In this document: piece after piece, positions 18,604 to 27,028 of the stretch
Layout of the letters: every line of letters starts with the position of its first letter
Numbering within the stretch: position 1 is the stretch's first letter
Origin: Kitasatospora sp. MAA4
GTDB lineage: Bacteria > Actinomycetota > Actinomycetes > Streptomycetales > Streptomycetaceae
Assembly (NCBI RefSeq): GCF_029893355.1
Contig: NZ_JARZAI010000001.1
Location: forward strand, 186,001 to 250,000
DNA: 64,000 bases
Direction of reading: 5' to 3'
Translations under genes and position numbers: made by a program
The notes under the pieces: generated by a model
What the model was told of the DNA's origin: nothing
Database searches by the model: none
The model's input: only the letters and a program-made list of their open reading frames with translations

Positions 18604-18647
18604 GAGCTCAAGCCCACGAAGAGCGAGCGCGGTTGGTGGTTGATCGC
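18604..18647 (+). repeat. Relic of a second toxin/immunity junction, copy 2
   Basis: The segment begins 11 bp after the immunity stop codon and matches 18018-18061, with 27 of the last 30 bases identical. No open frame follows, so it is a relic. It suggests a tandem toxin-immunity cassette was once here or was duplicated and eroded. Confidence 0.6.
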
Positions 18648-18694
18648 ACCCTCGGGTGACTTCAATGTCAGTGTGTCAGTCCCGTGCCGGTGGC

Positions 18695-18713
18695 GGTAGG
18701 GAGGCGACTCCGA
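18695..18713 (+). repeat. 19-bp exact repeat shared with the WhiJ-type element
   Basis: GGTAGGGAGGCGACTCCGA occurs here and again at 43218-43236, just upstream of the 34-residue peptide gene. It contains TAGGGA, a plausible -10 box. No plus-strand gene follows here; the DUF1963 gene ends antisense to it. Confidence 0.7.
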
Positions 18714-18752
18714 TTCACTCCTTCGAGCGATGGCACATCGCATGATGGTGAG

Positions 18753-19640
18753 TCAGGAGCAGTCGAAGCGATGGTCGGTGGGGCGGCCGGGGCAGGTGTG
18801 GCACTCGAAGATGTAGACCCCGCCGGCGTCGCCGAGCATGAGTCCCGCCGCATCCAGGGCCGCCTTGCCGGCCTCGCCGCAGGTCTCCTGCCCGTCCACG
18901 AGCGTCCGGTCCTCCACGGGGAGCCAGGTTCGCCATGCCTCGCCGGAGTACTCCCAGCTGGCGACGGTGAGCAGGTGTTCCATGGGGTCGTCGCATGTTG
19001 GGCAGCCGGGCCAGTCGGGCTCCTGCGTCCAGCCGGGGTAGCCGCCTAGTTTGGTGCCCTCAGCGGTGGAAAGGTCGCCCCAGTAGGTCACGCCAGTCTC
19101 CGCCTCCAGCTGGTCGAAGCGGTCTCGTAGCGCGTGGAGCAGGTCGAGAGGCAGGTCGTTGCGGGGGTACTCCGTGAACGGCTCCGGATGGACCACACAC
19201 GGCTGGGGGACGTACCGGGGCTCGGCGTCGGTCGGTGCGGGTGGCGGGTCGATGACCGTCTCGACGCTCGCCGCAGCGCGCCAGAAGACCTGCGGCGTGG
19301 GTTCGCACTCGTCGTGCTCGAAGGGGCACCACAGCACTTGCAGCAGGTCCGTCCCGTCGGGGAACGAGACCTTGGGTGCGTCGTGGCGGTAGATCTGGAT
19401 GACGGGCACCAGCGCACTGCCGCCCGGTGACCTGGGCCCGTTCGCTGGGCCGTAATGACGATCGGTGCAGTGCGGCCATGGTTCGTTGGATGGCCATCGC
19501 AGCGGGCCGCCCACCGAACTCTCGTCCACCTCGGGAGCCCCCGCACGCGGATGCAGCCGGGTGGTCGTGCGGCGCAGCGGGACCAACTCGGGGAAGAGCT
19601 GCTCGATGTCCACGGGACGTGGCGGGGTGTGGCGGGGCAT
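18753..19640 (-). CDS. DUF1963 (YwqG-like) protein
   Basis: A 295-residue soluble protein. The pattern GGYPGWTQEPDWPGCPTCDD followed by MEHLLTVASWE, plus the late GGVYIFECHTCP segment, is typical of DUF1963/YwqG proteins, including their Trp- and Asp-rich strands. Cys pairs (CPTC and CHTC) could bind metal. Function is not established for the family. It recurs in actinobacterial toxin-immunity islands, and its place beside two toxin-immunity sets makes an immunity or island-passenger role plausible but unproven. Length is normal. The start is ATG at 19640. Confidence 0.75.
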   Translation of the reverse strand: MPRHTPPRPVDIEQLFPELVPLRRTTTRLHPRAGAPEVDESSVGGPLRWPSNEPWPHCTDRHYGPANGPRSPGGSALVPVIQIYRHDAPKVSFPDGTDLLQVLWCPFEHDECEPTPQVFWRAAASVETVIDPPPAPTDAEPRYVPQPCVVHPEPFTEYPRNDLPLDLLHALRDRFDQLEAETGVTYWGDLSTAEGTKLGGYPGWTQEPDWPGCPTCDDPMEHLLTVASWEYSGEAWRTWLPVEDRTLVDGQETCGEAGKAALDAAGLMLGDAGGVYIFECHTCPGRPTDHRFDCS

Positions 19641-19681
19641 CAGGGTCCTTCAAGGTGCCGGGAAGATGGCGGGTCAGGGGG

Positions 19682-20141
19682 TCAGTTCAGGTCGAGGACG
19701 GGACGGGTGGAGAAGTCCTCGTACATGGATTCGCCGTCATCGCCGTGCAGGAACTCGGCCATAGCCGGGTTGCGGTTTGCTGTGGCCAGGGCCAGCCATG
19801 TCACGAGGGTGCCGTAGCCGCCGCATTCTGCCTCTCCACCGTCGCCGCCGCGGACGGCGGATGGGTCGCTGGTCAGCTCCGCCTGGTAGCTCTCTAGTTG
19901 CTCGGGCGTTGGCTGCCACCGGTCCAGATCGAAGCCCACCGTGACGTCTCCGCCGGGGACGAGCGCGAACTGCCGGCCGCCCTGGTCGATCACCGCGCAT
20001 TGGAACGCGGCGCCGAGGCGCTCGACGGTGCGGACCTCGACCACCCGTCCACCCACCTTCCGGGCGGCCTCGTGCGTGACGGTTGGCGGCGTGGTGGTCG
20101 AGGGCGCGCCAGCGGTCGAAGGTGAGGTCAGCGAGTGGCAT
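19682..20141 (-). pseudogene. Frameshifted SUMF1-like (formylglycine-enzyme-related) short protein gene
   Basis: The continuous part (GTG at 20056 to 19682, 124 residues) contains FALVPGGDVTVGFDLDRWQP, a phrase typical of Streptomyces proteins related to the SUMF1 fold. Upstream, in a different frame, an ATG at 20141 begins MPLADLTFDRWRALDHHAAN, which reads as the missing N-terminus of that family. The two frames meet near 20070-20090, where the continuing frame reads THEAARKVGGRVVEV. A single-base indel would join them. Either the gene is broken, or there is a sequencing error, or translation starts internally at the GTG, which has a poorly spaced ribosome binding site. Function is unknown; it is a possible immunity-type satellite gene. 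Confidence 0.5.
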
Positions 20142-20212
20142 GGCCAGCAGTCTGGCAGCCGGCACCGACACCCGGGTGCTGCTGGGTGGCCTTCGATCCC
20201 TTCCCGTGTGCG

Positions 20213-20389
20213 TTACTTGACCAGGCGGAAGTCGGGGTGTGCGGCCCAGGCCCGAAGGAGTTGCGCGGTGCCGAACGTCGTGGCGCCGAAGGCCTCGGGG
20301 AGGGTGGCAATCAGACCTGGCAGGGTGGCCATGACCGGCAGGTTGCTCTGGTGGAACTCGACGTGGGCGACACCCCCGACGATATCCAT
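20213..20389 (-). CDS. Small hypothetical protein, 58 residues
   Basis: An open frame of 58 residues with near-uniform G/C third positions, beginning MDIVGGVAHVEFHQSNLPVM and ending LLRAWAAHPDFRLVK, TAA stop. It lies alone between the frameshifted SUMF1-like gene (same strand, 71 bp downstream) and the divergent CbrC gene. There is no signal peptide. It may be an intact small protein or the remaining piece of a larger one. The family is unknown, and no strong ribosome binding site is visible. Confidence 0.5.
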   Translation of the reverse strand: MDIVGGVAHVEFHQSNLPVMATLPGLIATLPEAFGATTFGTAQLLRAWAAHPDFRLVK

Positions 20390-20476
20390 GGCGCCATGTC
20401 ACCGGAGCCGAGCCGCTGCTACGCCGGGCCCGGGCGAACCCGGGGCTGTCCGTCCGGGGCGCTAGGCTCCCGAACC

Positions 20477-20893
20477 ATGTCCAGCACCGCGCAGGAGGTG
20501 CCGGGGCGGGTCTGCCCGTGGTGCATCGCCGACGGGTCGGCGGCCCGCCGATTCGATGCGGAGTTCACGGACGCCAGCGAACTCGCCGGCCTGCCCGACG
20601 ATGTCGTCGAGGAGGTGTGCAGCCGCACCCCCGCCTTCAGCGCCTGGCAGCAGGGCCGCTGGCTGGCCCACTGCGCGGATGCCGCCGCGTTCCTGGGCCC
20701 GGCGGGCATCGAGGAGTTGCGCGCACACCCCGAGGCCCTGGAGATGATCCGCAGCGAGTACGCGGACCCACGCCGGAAGGAGCACCTCCTCCAGTCGTTC
20801 CTGGAGGCGCTCCACGCGCAGGGAAACCCGACGGCCTACCTGTTCCGCTGCCGCGCCTGCGGCGCGCACCTCGCCTACGCGGACGGCACCTGA
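20477..20893 (+). CDS. CbrC family (UPF0167) protein
   Basis: 138 residues from the ATG at 20477. The hallmarks are an N-terminal CPWCIADGSAARRFDAEFTD and a C-terminal FRCRACGAHLAYADGT: two Cys-x-x-Cys pairs framing a helical middle (FSAWQQGRWLAHC). This matches the CbrC/UPF0167 family, named from an E. coli gene linked to colicin E2 tolerance. That association with bacterial toxins suits an island of toxin and immunity genes, but the molecular role is unknown. The Cys pairs probably bind zinc. No operon partner. Confidence 0.85.
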   Translation: MSSTAQEVPGRVCPWCIADGSAARRFDAEFTDASELAGLPDDVVEEVCSRTPAFSAWQQGRWLAHCADAAAFLGPAGIEELRAHPEALEMIRSEYADPRRKEHLLQSFLEALHAQGNPTAYLFRCRACGAHLAYADGT

Positions 20894-20994
20894 ACGCGCT
20901 GCCGAGAACAGCCCCGGAGGTACCGTGGCCAGGGGGAGCCGATGGCAATAGAACTCGGTTTCGGGATGGCCTCGGCAGTTGAGATGATCAGCCC

Positions 20995-21675
20995 ATGGGA
21001 GCACTGACGACCGCGCCGGGACAGGCTCCCGCGACCGCCGTATTCAGGGGAGCGTTCGAGACGCATGTGACCGTGCGCTGCGACGAAGCCGCGCTCGCAC
21101 GTCTGGATCGTTGGGCGGCGGCAGCGAACATGAAGATCACTCACATCATGCTCGCCCGCGGGAGGACGCCCTCGCAGCCCATGCTCACCTCCACCGCCAA
21201 TGGAGTCTTCGCCGAGCAGTTGGGCTCGGCCCGTGCGATGACCGGTGTACTCGAGGCGGCGGGATTCGAGCCGGTCCGGGTGAAGATCGAGGCATCGCCG
21301 TGGGCCGATGGCGTGCCGCAGGACGACGCCGAGGCCGTGCGGTTGGGCCCGGGGCGCTACTTCGAACACCACCTCAAGGTCCTGCTCGACTCGGACACCG
21401 ACCTCGTCGCGCTCGCGGACCTGGTCACCGACCACAGGGCGCACTTGTCCTGGAACGCACGGCGAGCCGTCGGAGACGGAGAGCGCCACGAGCGTTTCAT
21501 CACGCAGCGCTGCCATGCGGCGGGACTCGAGAGTGCGGGCCGGCAGCTGGACTCGCTGCTCGGCACAGTGCGCGCGGCCGGCCACGACGTCGTCTCGGTG
21601 GAGCGGGAGTTCGTGGTGTACGACAGCGACATCACCATCGACGACGGCTGGATAGCAGAGGAGACCACGCCATGA
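20995..21675 (+). CDS. Unknown protein with duplicated FExH-type domain, coupled to an AbiEii-like gene
   Basis: A 226-residue soluble protein. Two similar strand motifs, AFETHVTVRCD near residue 20 and YFEHHLKVLLDSD near residue 122, suggest an internal duplication of a ferredoxin-like or CYTH-like unit. SQPMLTSTANG (residues about 59-70) and RVKIEASPW (about 95-103) are other conserved-looking strings. I recall this type beside nucleotidyltransferase genes but know no function. Its stop codon overlaps the start of the AbiEii-type gene as ATGA, so the two are almost certainly co-translated. It differs from the usual AbiEi antitoxin, which has a winged helix; none is visible here. Confidence 0.7.
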   Translation: MGALTTAPGQAPATAVFRGAFETHVTVRCDEAALARLDRWAAAANMKITHIMLARGRTPSQPMLTSTANGVFAEQLGSARAMTGVLEAAGFEPVRVKIEASPWADGVPQDDAEAVRLGPGRYFEHHLKVLLDSDTDLVALADLVTDHRAHLSWNARRAVGDGERHERFITQRCHAAGLESAGRQLDSLLGTVRAAGHDVVSVEREFVVYDSDITIDDGWIAEETTP

Positions 21676-22979
21676 CCGGCTCCTGGGAGCGGTTCGGACC
21701 GCGCAGCCGCGAGGTTCCCCAGACACCCCTGGAGGACCGGTTCCGCCCCGGCCTCGGCGTGCCGGCGACGCTGCGGCCGGTGTCCGACGAACGGGCGGTA
21801 CAGCGCGCGATCTTCGACCCGGCACTCAAGCAGTTCCCCAACGCCTACCACGCGGCCGATCCGCGGTTCGCCGACGAGCCCACCGGACAGGCCTGGTACG
21901 CGGCGCGCCGGGCAGCGATGGACCTGGTGCTCGGCGCTATCGCGAACTCGCCCTGGGCGGAGGCCCTGGTCCTGCGTGGCAGCGTTCTGCTGGCGGCCTG
22001 GTTCGGCGACGCGGCCCGCGAGCCGGGCGACCTGGACTTCGTCGTGGTCCCCGCGGACTGGGGCGTCGACGAACCGCGCACCGAGGCGATGCTCCGGGGA
22101 ATCGCCGACGTGGCGCAGGCATTGAGTCAGGACGGCGGCGCCGCCGTTCGGTTCGAGGCGGCTGGCGCGGTCAGCGAGGACATTTGGACCTACGAGCGAG
22201 TCCCCGGCCGCCGACTCGTCCTGCCCTGGACCTCACCCGGTCTGCCCGGCGGAATCGTCCAACTGGACTTCGTCTTCAACGAGCACCTGCCCCTCGCCCC
22301 GGTACCGGCTCAGATCCCCTCCCGGTCAGGCGGCCCGGACGCACAGTTGAACGCGGCGACGGCCGAACTGTCGCTGGCTTGGAAGCTCATGTGGCTGCTC
22401 TGCGACAGATACCCGCAGGGCAAGGACCTCTACGACGCGGTCCTGCTCGCCGAACACTGCACGCTGCGCCACGAGGCGTTCCAGGCGGTGTTCCTGGAGG
22501 TGGATCCGCGCGATGCGATGCACCCGTTCGATCTCGGGCACGTCTCCGCCCTGCGGGAGAGCGTGGAGTGGGACCACTTCGTCGCCGAGTACCCGGACGT
22601 CGCCGAGACCGCCGACCACTACGTCGACCGACTCGTGGCAGCCCTGGCACCGACCTTCGAGACTGCCAGCCCACCCGCGAACAGCGCCTACGAGCGGTAC
22701 GCGCGGTGGCTGGCGCCCTGGGTGCACCGCTACCGCGAACTGCTGGAGCGCGAGGGCATGCACGCCCTACAGGCGGGACTGGCCGAGGCAGGAACCCCAC
22801 CCGTCGCGGCCGTCGTTATCACGCTCGAACTCCTCGGACGCGACGAGTTCAGCGTCGATGACGCACAGGCCCTGGTAATCGGCGACCCCGCGTGGGCGAG
22901 TCTGATCGAGATCTACCGGCGTTATCCGGATGCCTTCGAGGAGGAGTTCGGCCAACTACGCGCTGCGGGCGGTCAGTGA
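21672..22979 (+). CDS. AbiEii/AbiGii-type nucleotidyltransferase
   Basis: 435 residues. The fold is signalled by ALVLRGSVLLAAWFG followed by DLDFVVVPADW (residues about 98-132), equivalent to the GG/GS helix and DxD catalytic aspartates of MNT-superfamily nucleotidyltransferases. A later VQLDFVFNEH supplies the third acidic strand, and KLMWLLCDRYPQGKDLYDAVLLAEH is the AbiEii-type helical lysine/aspartate region. Relatives include AbiE toxins (abortive infection, modifying tRNA or proteins with nucleotides). The N-terminal 60 and C-terminal ~150 residues are extra compared with AbiEii and look helical. The upstream coupled gene may be antitoxin or partner. Confidence 0.8.
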   Translation: MTGSWERFGPRSREVPQTPLEDRFRPGLGVPATLRPVSDERAVQRAIFDPALKQFPNAYHAADPRFADEPTGQAWYAARRAAMDLVLGAIANSPWAEALVLRGSVLLAAWFGDAAREPGDLDFVVVPADWGVDEPRTEAMLRGIADVAQALSQDGGAAVRFEAAGAVSEDIWTYERVPGRRLVLPWTSPGLPGGIVQLDFVFNEHLPLAPVPAQIPSRSGGPDAQLNAATAELSLAWKLMWLLCDRYPQGKDLYDAVLLAEHCTLRHEAFQAVFLEVDPRDAMHPFDLGHVSALRESVEWDHFVAEYPDVAETADHYVDRLVAALAPTFETASPPANSAYERYARWLAPWVHRYRELLEREGMHALQAGLAEAGTPPVAAVVITLELLGRDEFSVDDAQALVIGDPAWASLIEIYRRYPDAFEEEFGQLRAAGGQ

Positions 22980-23018
22980 GCCCTGGTCAACCGCTGAGGG
23001 GAAGAACGGGGGAGAGGC

Positions 23019-23306
23019 ATGGACTCCATCAGGGCGGCCCGGATCGCGGCCGTGATCGACATGGCGCGCCCAGCCTGGGAGGCCAACAGGGATCCCCGCG
23101 TCCTGCAGGAGTTTCTGGCGGGCCAGGGCTGCAACGGCATCGATGCCGTGCTCGTGACGAAGGGACTGCTGGGATGCAGCCTCGCTGACGCCCAGGCCGC
23201 GTTCTTCACCGCCCCGTGCCGGGCGGCAGAGTTGGCGTTCCACGAGGAGGCGATGGACGCACTGCTCGGCACCACCGGCGAGGTGGCGCCGCCGTTCAAC
23301 GGCTGA
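23019..23306 (+). CDS. Small hypothetical helical protein
   Basis: 95 residues from the ATG at 23019 with GGGGAGAGG a few bases upstream. It is mostly helical (MARPAWEANRDPRVLQEFLA; GIDAVLVTKGLLGCSLADAQ), with no signal peptide or known motif. It starts 39 bp after the AbiEii-like gene on the same strand and may be part of that unit. I do not recognise it. Codon usage supports a real gene. Confidence 0.6.
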   Translation: MDSIRAARIAAVIDMARPAWEANRDPRVLQEFLAGQGCNGIDAVLVTKGLLGCSLADAQAAFFTAPCRAAELAFHEEAMDALLGTTGEVAPPFNG

Positions 23307-23470
23307 CCGGCTCCGGCATCGCGCTGCCGTCCATTCGGCTACCACCGCCGGCCAACGCAGTAGCGCTGTCGAACCCTGCCTCCAGGACACAGCAATGGCC
23401 TTGCCGAACATCAGGGCAGGCTGGCAGCATCACGTCCCATGATGAACAGAATCGAGTCCTCCTCCCGCTG

Positions 23471-23764
23471 GTGAGCGCGATCATCGAGCCCGCTGGGCTC
23501 GGCCGCCGGATCACGTTCCACCAGCACGCGCTGCGCCTGCACCGCCTGACGCCCGACGGCCCGCTCCCAAGGGACGGCTACCCGTTTCCCGACGAGGACG
23601 ACTGCCGCCGCGCCTCTCACGAGCGCCGTACTCGCCATCACGCCGGCGACTACGCACGCCGCGGGCACGATGTCGCGGCTTTGCTCGAACAGCGTCTGAC
23701 GAGACCGCCGAGTCCCGCAGGGCTGCGCGTTCTTTCGGATGACGGTCAGCAGGGTGATCACTGA
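23471..23764 (+). CDS. Possible CDS or gene remnant, 97 residues
   Basis: From the GTG at 23471 the frame reads sensibly (AIIEPAGLGRRITFHQHALR, then PRDGYPFPDEDD) with strong G/C third positions, and ends near 23764. There is no clear ribosome binding site, and sense continues a few codons upstream (LLPLV), so it may have lost its true start. The product is basic and unrecognised. An alternative reading on the minus strand (23411-23761) is less protein-like. Confidence 0.4.
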   Translation: MSAIIEPAGLGRRITFHQHALRLHRLTPDGPLPRDGYPFPDEDDCRRASHERRTRHHAGDYARRGHDVAALLEQRLTRPPSPAGLRVLSDDGQQGDH

Positions 23765-24018
23765 AGATCCCTTCCGGTGCCGGTGTGGTTGCGGTCATGC
23801 CATCGGGTCAGGTGGCGGGCGTCCGAAGTGCGCCCCGGCTTCCCGGCTGCGCCTCCGGAGTGAGCGAGGGCGCGGTGGTACGTCGGGGAGCCCTGTTCCT
23901 AGGAGTGCGGTACCCCCTCCGGCGTGGCCTTCCACGGATGCGGTGCGGGGGCGAGGCTCCTGGTGGCGGTATACCAGCCGGTTCCGGCCGTGGAAGAGGA
24001 CGAGGAGGTGGCACGGTC

Positions 24019-24858
24019 ATGGCGTTGTTGGGTTCGTACGTCACGCTCGGCCGTTCGGGGCTGCGGGTGAGTCCGCTGGCATTGGGCGCGATGACGTTCG
24101 ACGACGGGAGTTGGGGCTCGGCGCAGGAGGAATCCTTCGCGATCATCGACCGTTATCTGGAAGTGGGCGGGAACTTCATCGACACCGCGAACCAGTACAA
24201 CGGCGGGGCGTCGGAGGAGACGCTCGGCGCGTACTTCGCGGGGCGGCCCGGGGTACGCGACCGCGTGGTGCTGGGCACCAAGTTCGGCGGCACCATGGAC
24301 TCTCCCAATCCGAACGCGGGCGGTGCCGGGCGCAAGGCCGTACTCGCGCAACTGGATGCGTCGCTGCGGCGGCTGCGCACCGACTACGTGGACCTGTACT
24401 GGATGCACATGTGGGACCGGCACACTCCCCTGGAGGAGACGCTGTCGACCCTGAACGACCTGGTCCACGCGGGGAAGGTCCGTGCCATCGGGCTGTCGAA
24501 CACGCCCGCCTGGTGGGTGGCCCAGGCCGCGACGACCGCCCGGCTGCGGGGCTGGGACGTGCTGGAACGCATCGCCCAGGACCTGGGTACGAAGGTCGCG
24601 GCCGTCGCCCTGGCGTGGGTACGCCAACAGGAACCCGTCACCTCGGTGCTGGTCGGAGCTCGGACCCTCGACCAGTTGGACAACAACCTGGCATCGGCGG
24701 CCGTGACCCTGGACCCTTCCCAACTCGCCGAGTTGAGCGCACTGACCACGCCAGAACTCAACTATCCACACGCGTTCACCGAAGGAGTCGGGATCGGCTT
24801 CCTGCAAGGTGACGCCACGGTCAACGGTGTCACGTCAGTGGCGTTCCGCCGGTCCTGA
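24019..24858 (+). CDS. Aldo/keto reductase with an internal deletion
   Basis: 279 residues from the ATG at 24019 with GAGGAGG 11 bases upstream. The N-terminal half is normal: [21 protein letters not shown] (catalytic Asp and Tyr), GTKFGG (Lys) and YWMHMWD (His). After [20 protein letters not shown] it jumps straight to [12 protein letters not shown], the beginning of the last barrel segment. Full-length relatives (about 345 residues) have roughly 65-70 residues here, including the Q-x-E-Y-S-L-L strand and the loop over the nicotinamide. The reading frame is kept, so this is a clean deletion. All four catalytic residues survive, but the barrel should be compromised. The 3' end overlaps the convergent regulator by 24 bp. 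Confidence 0.8.
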   Translation: MALLGSYVTLGRSGLRVSPLALGAMTFDDGSWGSAQEESFAIIDRYLEVGGNFIDTANQYNGGASEETLGAYFAGRPGVRDRVVLGTKFGGTMDSPNPNAGGAGRKAVLAQLDASLRRLRTDYVDLYWMHMWDRHTPLEETLSTLNDLVHAGKVRAIGLSNTPAWWVAQAATTARLRGWDVLERIAQDLGTKVAAVALAWVRQQEPVTSVLVGARTLDQLDNNLASAAVTLDPSQLAELSALTTPELNYPHAFTEGVGIGFLQGDATVNGVTSVAFRRS

Positions 24859-25677
24859 CGCGAGCGCCGCCATCGAGGAGCCGAGGAGGGCGAGGGCGTC
24901 GGCGTCCGCGCTGCCCGGCTCGGCCGTGCCGATCAAGAGGTGCTGACCGGGCGTGCTCTGGACGTCGAAGGACTGGTAGGTGAGGGTGAACCGGCCCACC
25001 GCGGGGTGGTCGAAGGTCTTGGGCCTGAGGCCGAGGGAGCTGACGCCGTGACTGCGCCACATCTGCTCGAACTCGTCGCTGCTGCTGCGCAGTTCCTTGA
25101 TCGTGGCGGTCATCCGGGAATCGTCCGGATGGTGTCCGACAGCCAGGCGCAGGGCTTCGACCGAGCATTTCGCGACGCTGTGCCAGTCCGCGTAGAGCCC
25201 TCGGGCCGCGGGGTCCAGGAAGAGGGAACGCAGTACTTGGCGGCGGTCGGCGAGTGGCGAGAGGAGGGCATCGGCCAGGGCATTGGCCGCGAGCACTTCG
25301 AGGCGGCGGTTGATCACGTACGCGACCGCGGCGGGGAAGGACTCCATGAGCTGGAGCAGAGCCGGGTCCACTTCGTCCGACTCGTCGGCGGCCTCGATCA
25401 TCGGCAGGAGGCCGGCGAGGCGGTAGGCGTGCCAGTGGGCGTCGGCGTTCAGGCGCAGTGCCCGCGAGAGGGCGTCGATGACCTGGCCGGAGGGGTTGCG
25501 TTCGCGCCCCTGCTCGAGCCGCGTGTAGTAGTCGGCGCTGACTCCGGCCAGCACGGCGACTTCCTCGCGCCGGAGCCCGGCGACCCTGCGGTGCCCGTAG
25601 GTCGGAAGGCCCACTTCTGCGGGCTTCAGACGGGAGCGCCGCGCTTGCAGGAATTCGCCGAGTTCGTACCCGCTCAT
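24835..25677 (-). CDS. XRE-family helix-turn-helix regulator (MmyB-like)
   Basis: 280 residues from the ATG at 25677. The N-terminal helix-turn-helix (residues about 5-70) reads [20 protein letters not shown], then [30 protein letters not shown], the signature of the actinobacterial MmyB-like class. The remaining part is a PAS-like ligand domain, with [19 protein letters not shown] and a final [24 protein letters not shown]. These proteins usually control an adjacent oxidoreductase gene. Here the SDR at 25821 is divergent and 143 bp away, and is the likely target. A longer start at 25716 is possible. Confidence 0.9.
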   Translation of the reverse strand: MSGYELGEFLQARRSRLKPAEVGLPTYGHRRVAGLRREEVAVLAGVSADYYTRLEQGRERNPSGQVIDALSRALRLNADAHWHAYRLAGLLPMIEAADESDEVDPALLQLMESFPAAVAYVINRRLEVLAANALADALLSPLADRRQVLRSLFLDPAARGLYADWHSVAKCSVEALRLAVGHHPDDSRMTATIKELRSSSDEFEQMWRSHGVSSLGLRPKTFDHPAVGRFTLTYQSFDVQSTPGQHLLIGTAEPGSADADALALLGSSMAALASGPAERH

Positions 25678-25820
25678 GCCTCGATCGTACGCGGCGCGTT
25701 CCTGGGAGTGGCGCACCCAGGAAGTCTCGCCCTGCCTGCCCGAGGCGATCGCCTTCAGGATCGGAGGGTGGGTGGACGACCACCCGGTCGGCCATCGCCG
25801 GCTTGATCGAAGGGGTTCTC

Positions 25821-26561
25821 ATGACCGTCCCGTCCATTCCGGTAGGCAAGGTCGTACTGGTCACCGGTGCGAGTAGTGGGATCGGTGAGGCGACGGCCCG
25901 GCGGCTGGCGGTGTCGGGGCACCGGGTGATGCTCGGCGCCCGCCGCACGGACCGTATCGCTGCCCTCGCCGAGGAGATCCGCGGCAACGGCGGGGAGGCC
26001 CACCACCAGGAACTGGACGTGACCAGCCTGGACAGCGTGCAGGCCTTCGTCCAGGCCGCGCAGGACCGGTACGGCCGCATCGACGTCCTGGTGAACAACG
26101 CGGGCGTGATGCCGCTATCTCCGCTGGACGCGCTGGAGGTCGACGAGTGGAACCGCATGATCGACGTGAACGTACGCGGCGTCCTGCACGGCATCGCCGC
26201 CGTGCTCCCCCTCATGCGCGCGCAGGGCTCCGGCCACATCGTGAACATCGCCTCCGTCTCGGGGCACCGCGTCGACCCGACCGCCGCCGTCTACAGCGCG
26301 ACCAAGTTCGCGGTCCGGGCCCTGTCCGAGGGTCTGCGCCAGGAGAGCCGCGACCTGCGGGTGACCGTGATCAGCCCCGGACTGACCAGGAGCGAGCTGG
26401 CTGAAGGCATCACCGACACGGCGGTGCGCGAGGCCACCAGGGACATGCTGAAGATCGCGATGCCCGCTGACGCCATCGGCGCGGCGATCGAGTACGCGAT
26501 CGGCCAGCCCGCCGAGGTCGACGTCAGCGAGATCGTCGTGCGACCCACCGCCCAGGGCTGA
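25821..26561 (+). CDS. Short-chain dehydrogenase/reductase
   Basis: 246 residues from the ATG at 25821, preceded by GAAGGGG. A classical SDR: TGASSGIGEATARRLA, then ARRTDR (NADP preference), DVTS, NNAG near residue 84, IVNIASVSG (catalytic Ser) and YSATKFAVRALSEGLRQE (Tyr-x-x-x-Lys), followed by SPGLTRSEL. Closest by memory to YdfG/clavulanate-dehydrogenase-like enzymes. It is divergent from the XRE regulator and 39 bp upstream of the SnoaL-like gene, with which it is probably co-transcribed. Substrate unknown. Confidence 0.93.
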   Translation: MTVPSIPVGKVVLVTGASSGIGEATARRLAVSGHRVMLGARRTDRIAALAEEIRGNGGEAHHQELDVTSLDSVQAFVQAAQDRYGRIDVLVNNAGVMPLSPLDALEVDEWNRMIDVNVRGVLHGIAAVLPLMRAQGSGHIVNIASVSGHRVDPTAAVYSATKFAVRALSEGLRQESRDLRVTVISPGLTRSELAEGITDTAVREATRDMLKIAMPADAIGAAIEYAIGQPAEVDVSEIVVRPTAQG

Positions 26562-26600
26562 GCCGACGAGCCACGAAGATACGTCGTACGGAGCCACGTC

Positions 26601-26957
26601 ATGGTGACGAAGCAGCAGGTGGAAGCGTGGGTCGAGGGGTACGTGCAGGCCTGGACCTCCAACAGCCGCAAGGACATCGCAGCCCTCTTCACCCCGGAGG
26701 CCGAGTATCACGAGTGGCCGTACGAGACGGACTGGATCGGCCGCGAGGCGATCGTCGAGGGGTGGCGCGGCCGGGCCGGGTGGCAGGAAGGGGGCTGGGA
26801 ATTCGAGTGGTCCCTCCTCGCGATCAACGGGGACACCGTGGCCATCGAGGGCACCGGGCGCTACACGGAGCTGGGGACCTTCGCCAACCTGTGGACCGTC
26901 ACCTTCGGCAGCCACGGAAAGTGCGCGGTGTTCCGCATGTGGAACAACGAGGTCTGA
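26601..26957 (+). CDS. SnoaL-like / NTF2-fold protein
   Basis: A 118-residue cone-fold protein with the NTF2/SnoaL pattern: a helical start (VEAWVEGYVQAWTSNSRKDI), AALFTPEAEYHEWPYETDWIG, then strands WEFEWSLLAINGDTVAIEGTG and NLWTVTFGSHGKCAVFRMW. Members include polyketide cyclases, dehydratases and scavenging proteins, so the function is open. It starts 39 bp after the SDR and is probably in its operon. It ends 20 bp before the first TetR-type operator of the next operon. Confidence 0.85.
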   Translation: MVTKQQVEAWVEGYVQAWTSNSRKDIAALFTPEAEYHEWPYETDWIGREAIVEGWRGRAGWQEGGWEFEWSLLAINGDTVAIEGTGRYTELGTFANLWTVTFGSHGKCAVFRMWNNEV

Positions 26958-26976
26958 CAACCACCACGCCAAACGG

Positions 26977-26988
26977 AAACGTACGTTT
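26977..26988. promoter_or_regulatory. TetR-type operator 1 (AAACGTACGTTT)
   Basis: A perfect 12-bp palindrome upstream of the FMO operon. The same AAACG-NN-CGTTT core recurs at 27029-27040, and imperfectly at 31360-31371 in front of the TetR gene. TTGCGT at its right edge, with TAGCTT further downstream, may form -35/-10 boxes, so binding here would block the promoter. Confidence 0.7.
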
Positions 26989-27028
26989 GCGTTACGCCTC
27001 CTCCAGTGCTAGCTTCATAGCGAAACGA

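Noticed and set aside
18730..18813. 27-codon frame downstream of the 19-bp repeat
   Set aside because: It is mostly antisense to the DUF1963 gene, has no ribosome binding site and shows no coding bias.
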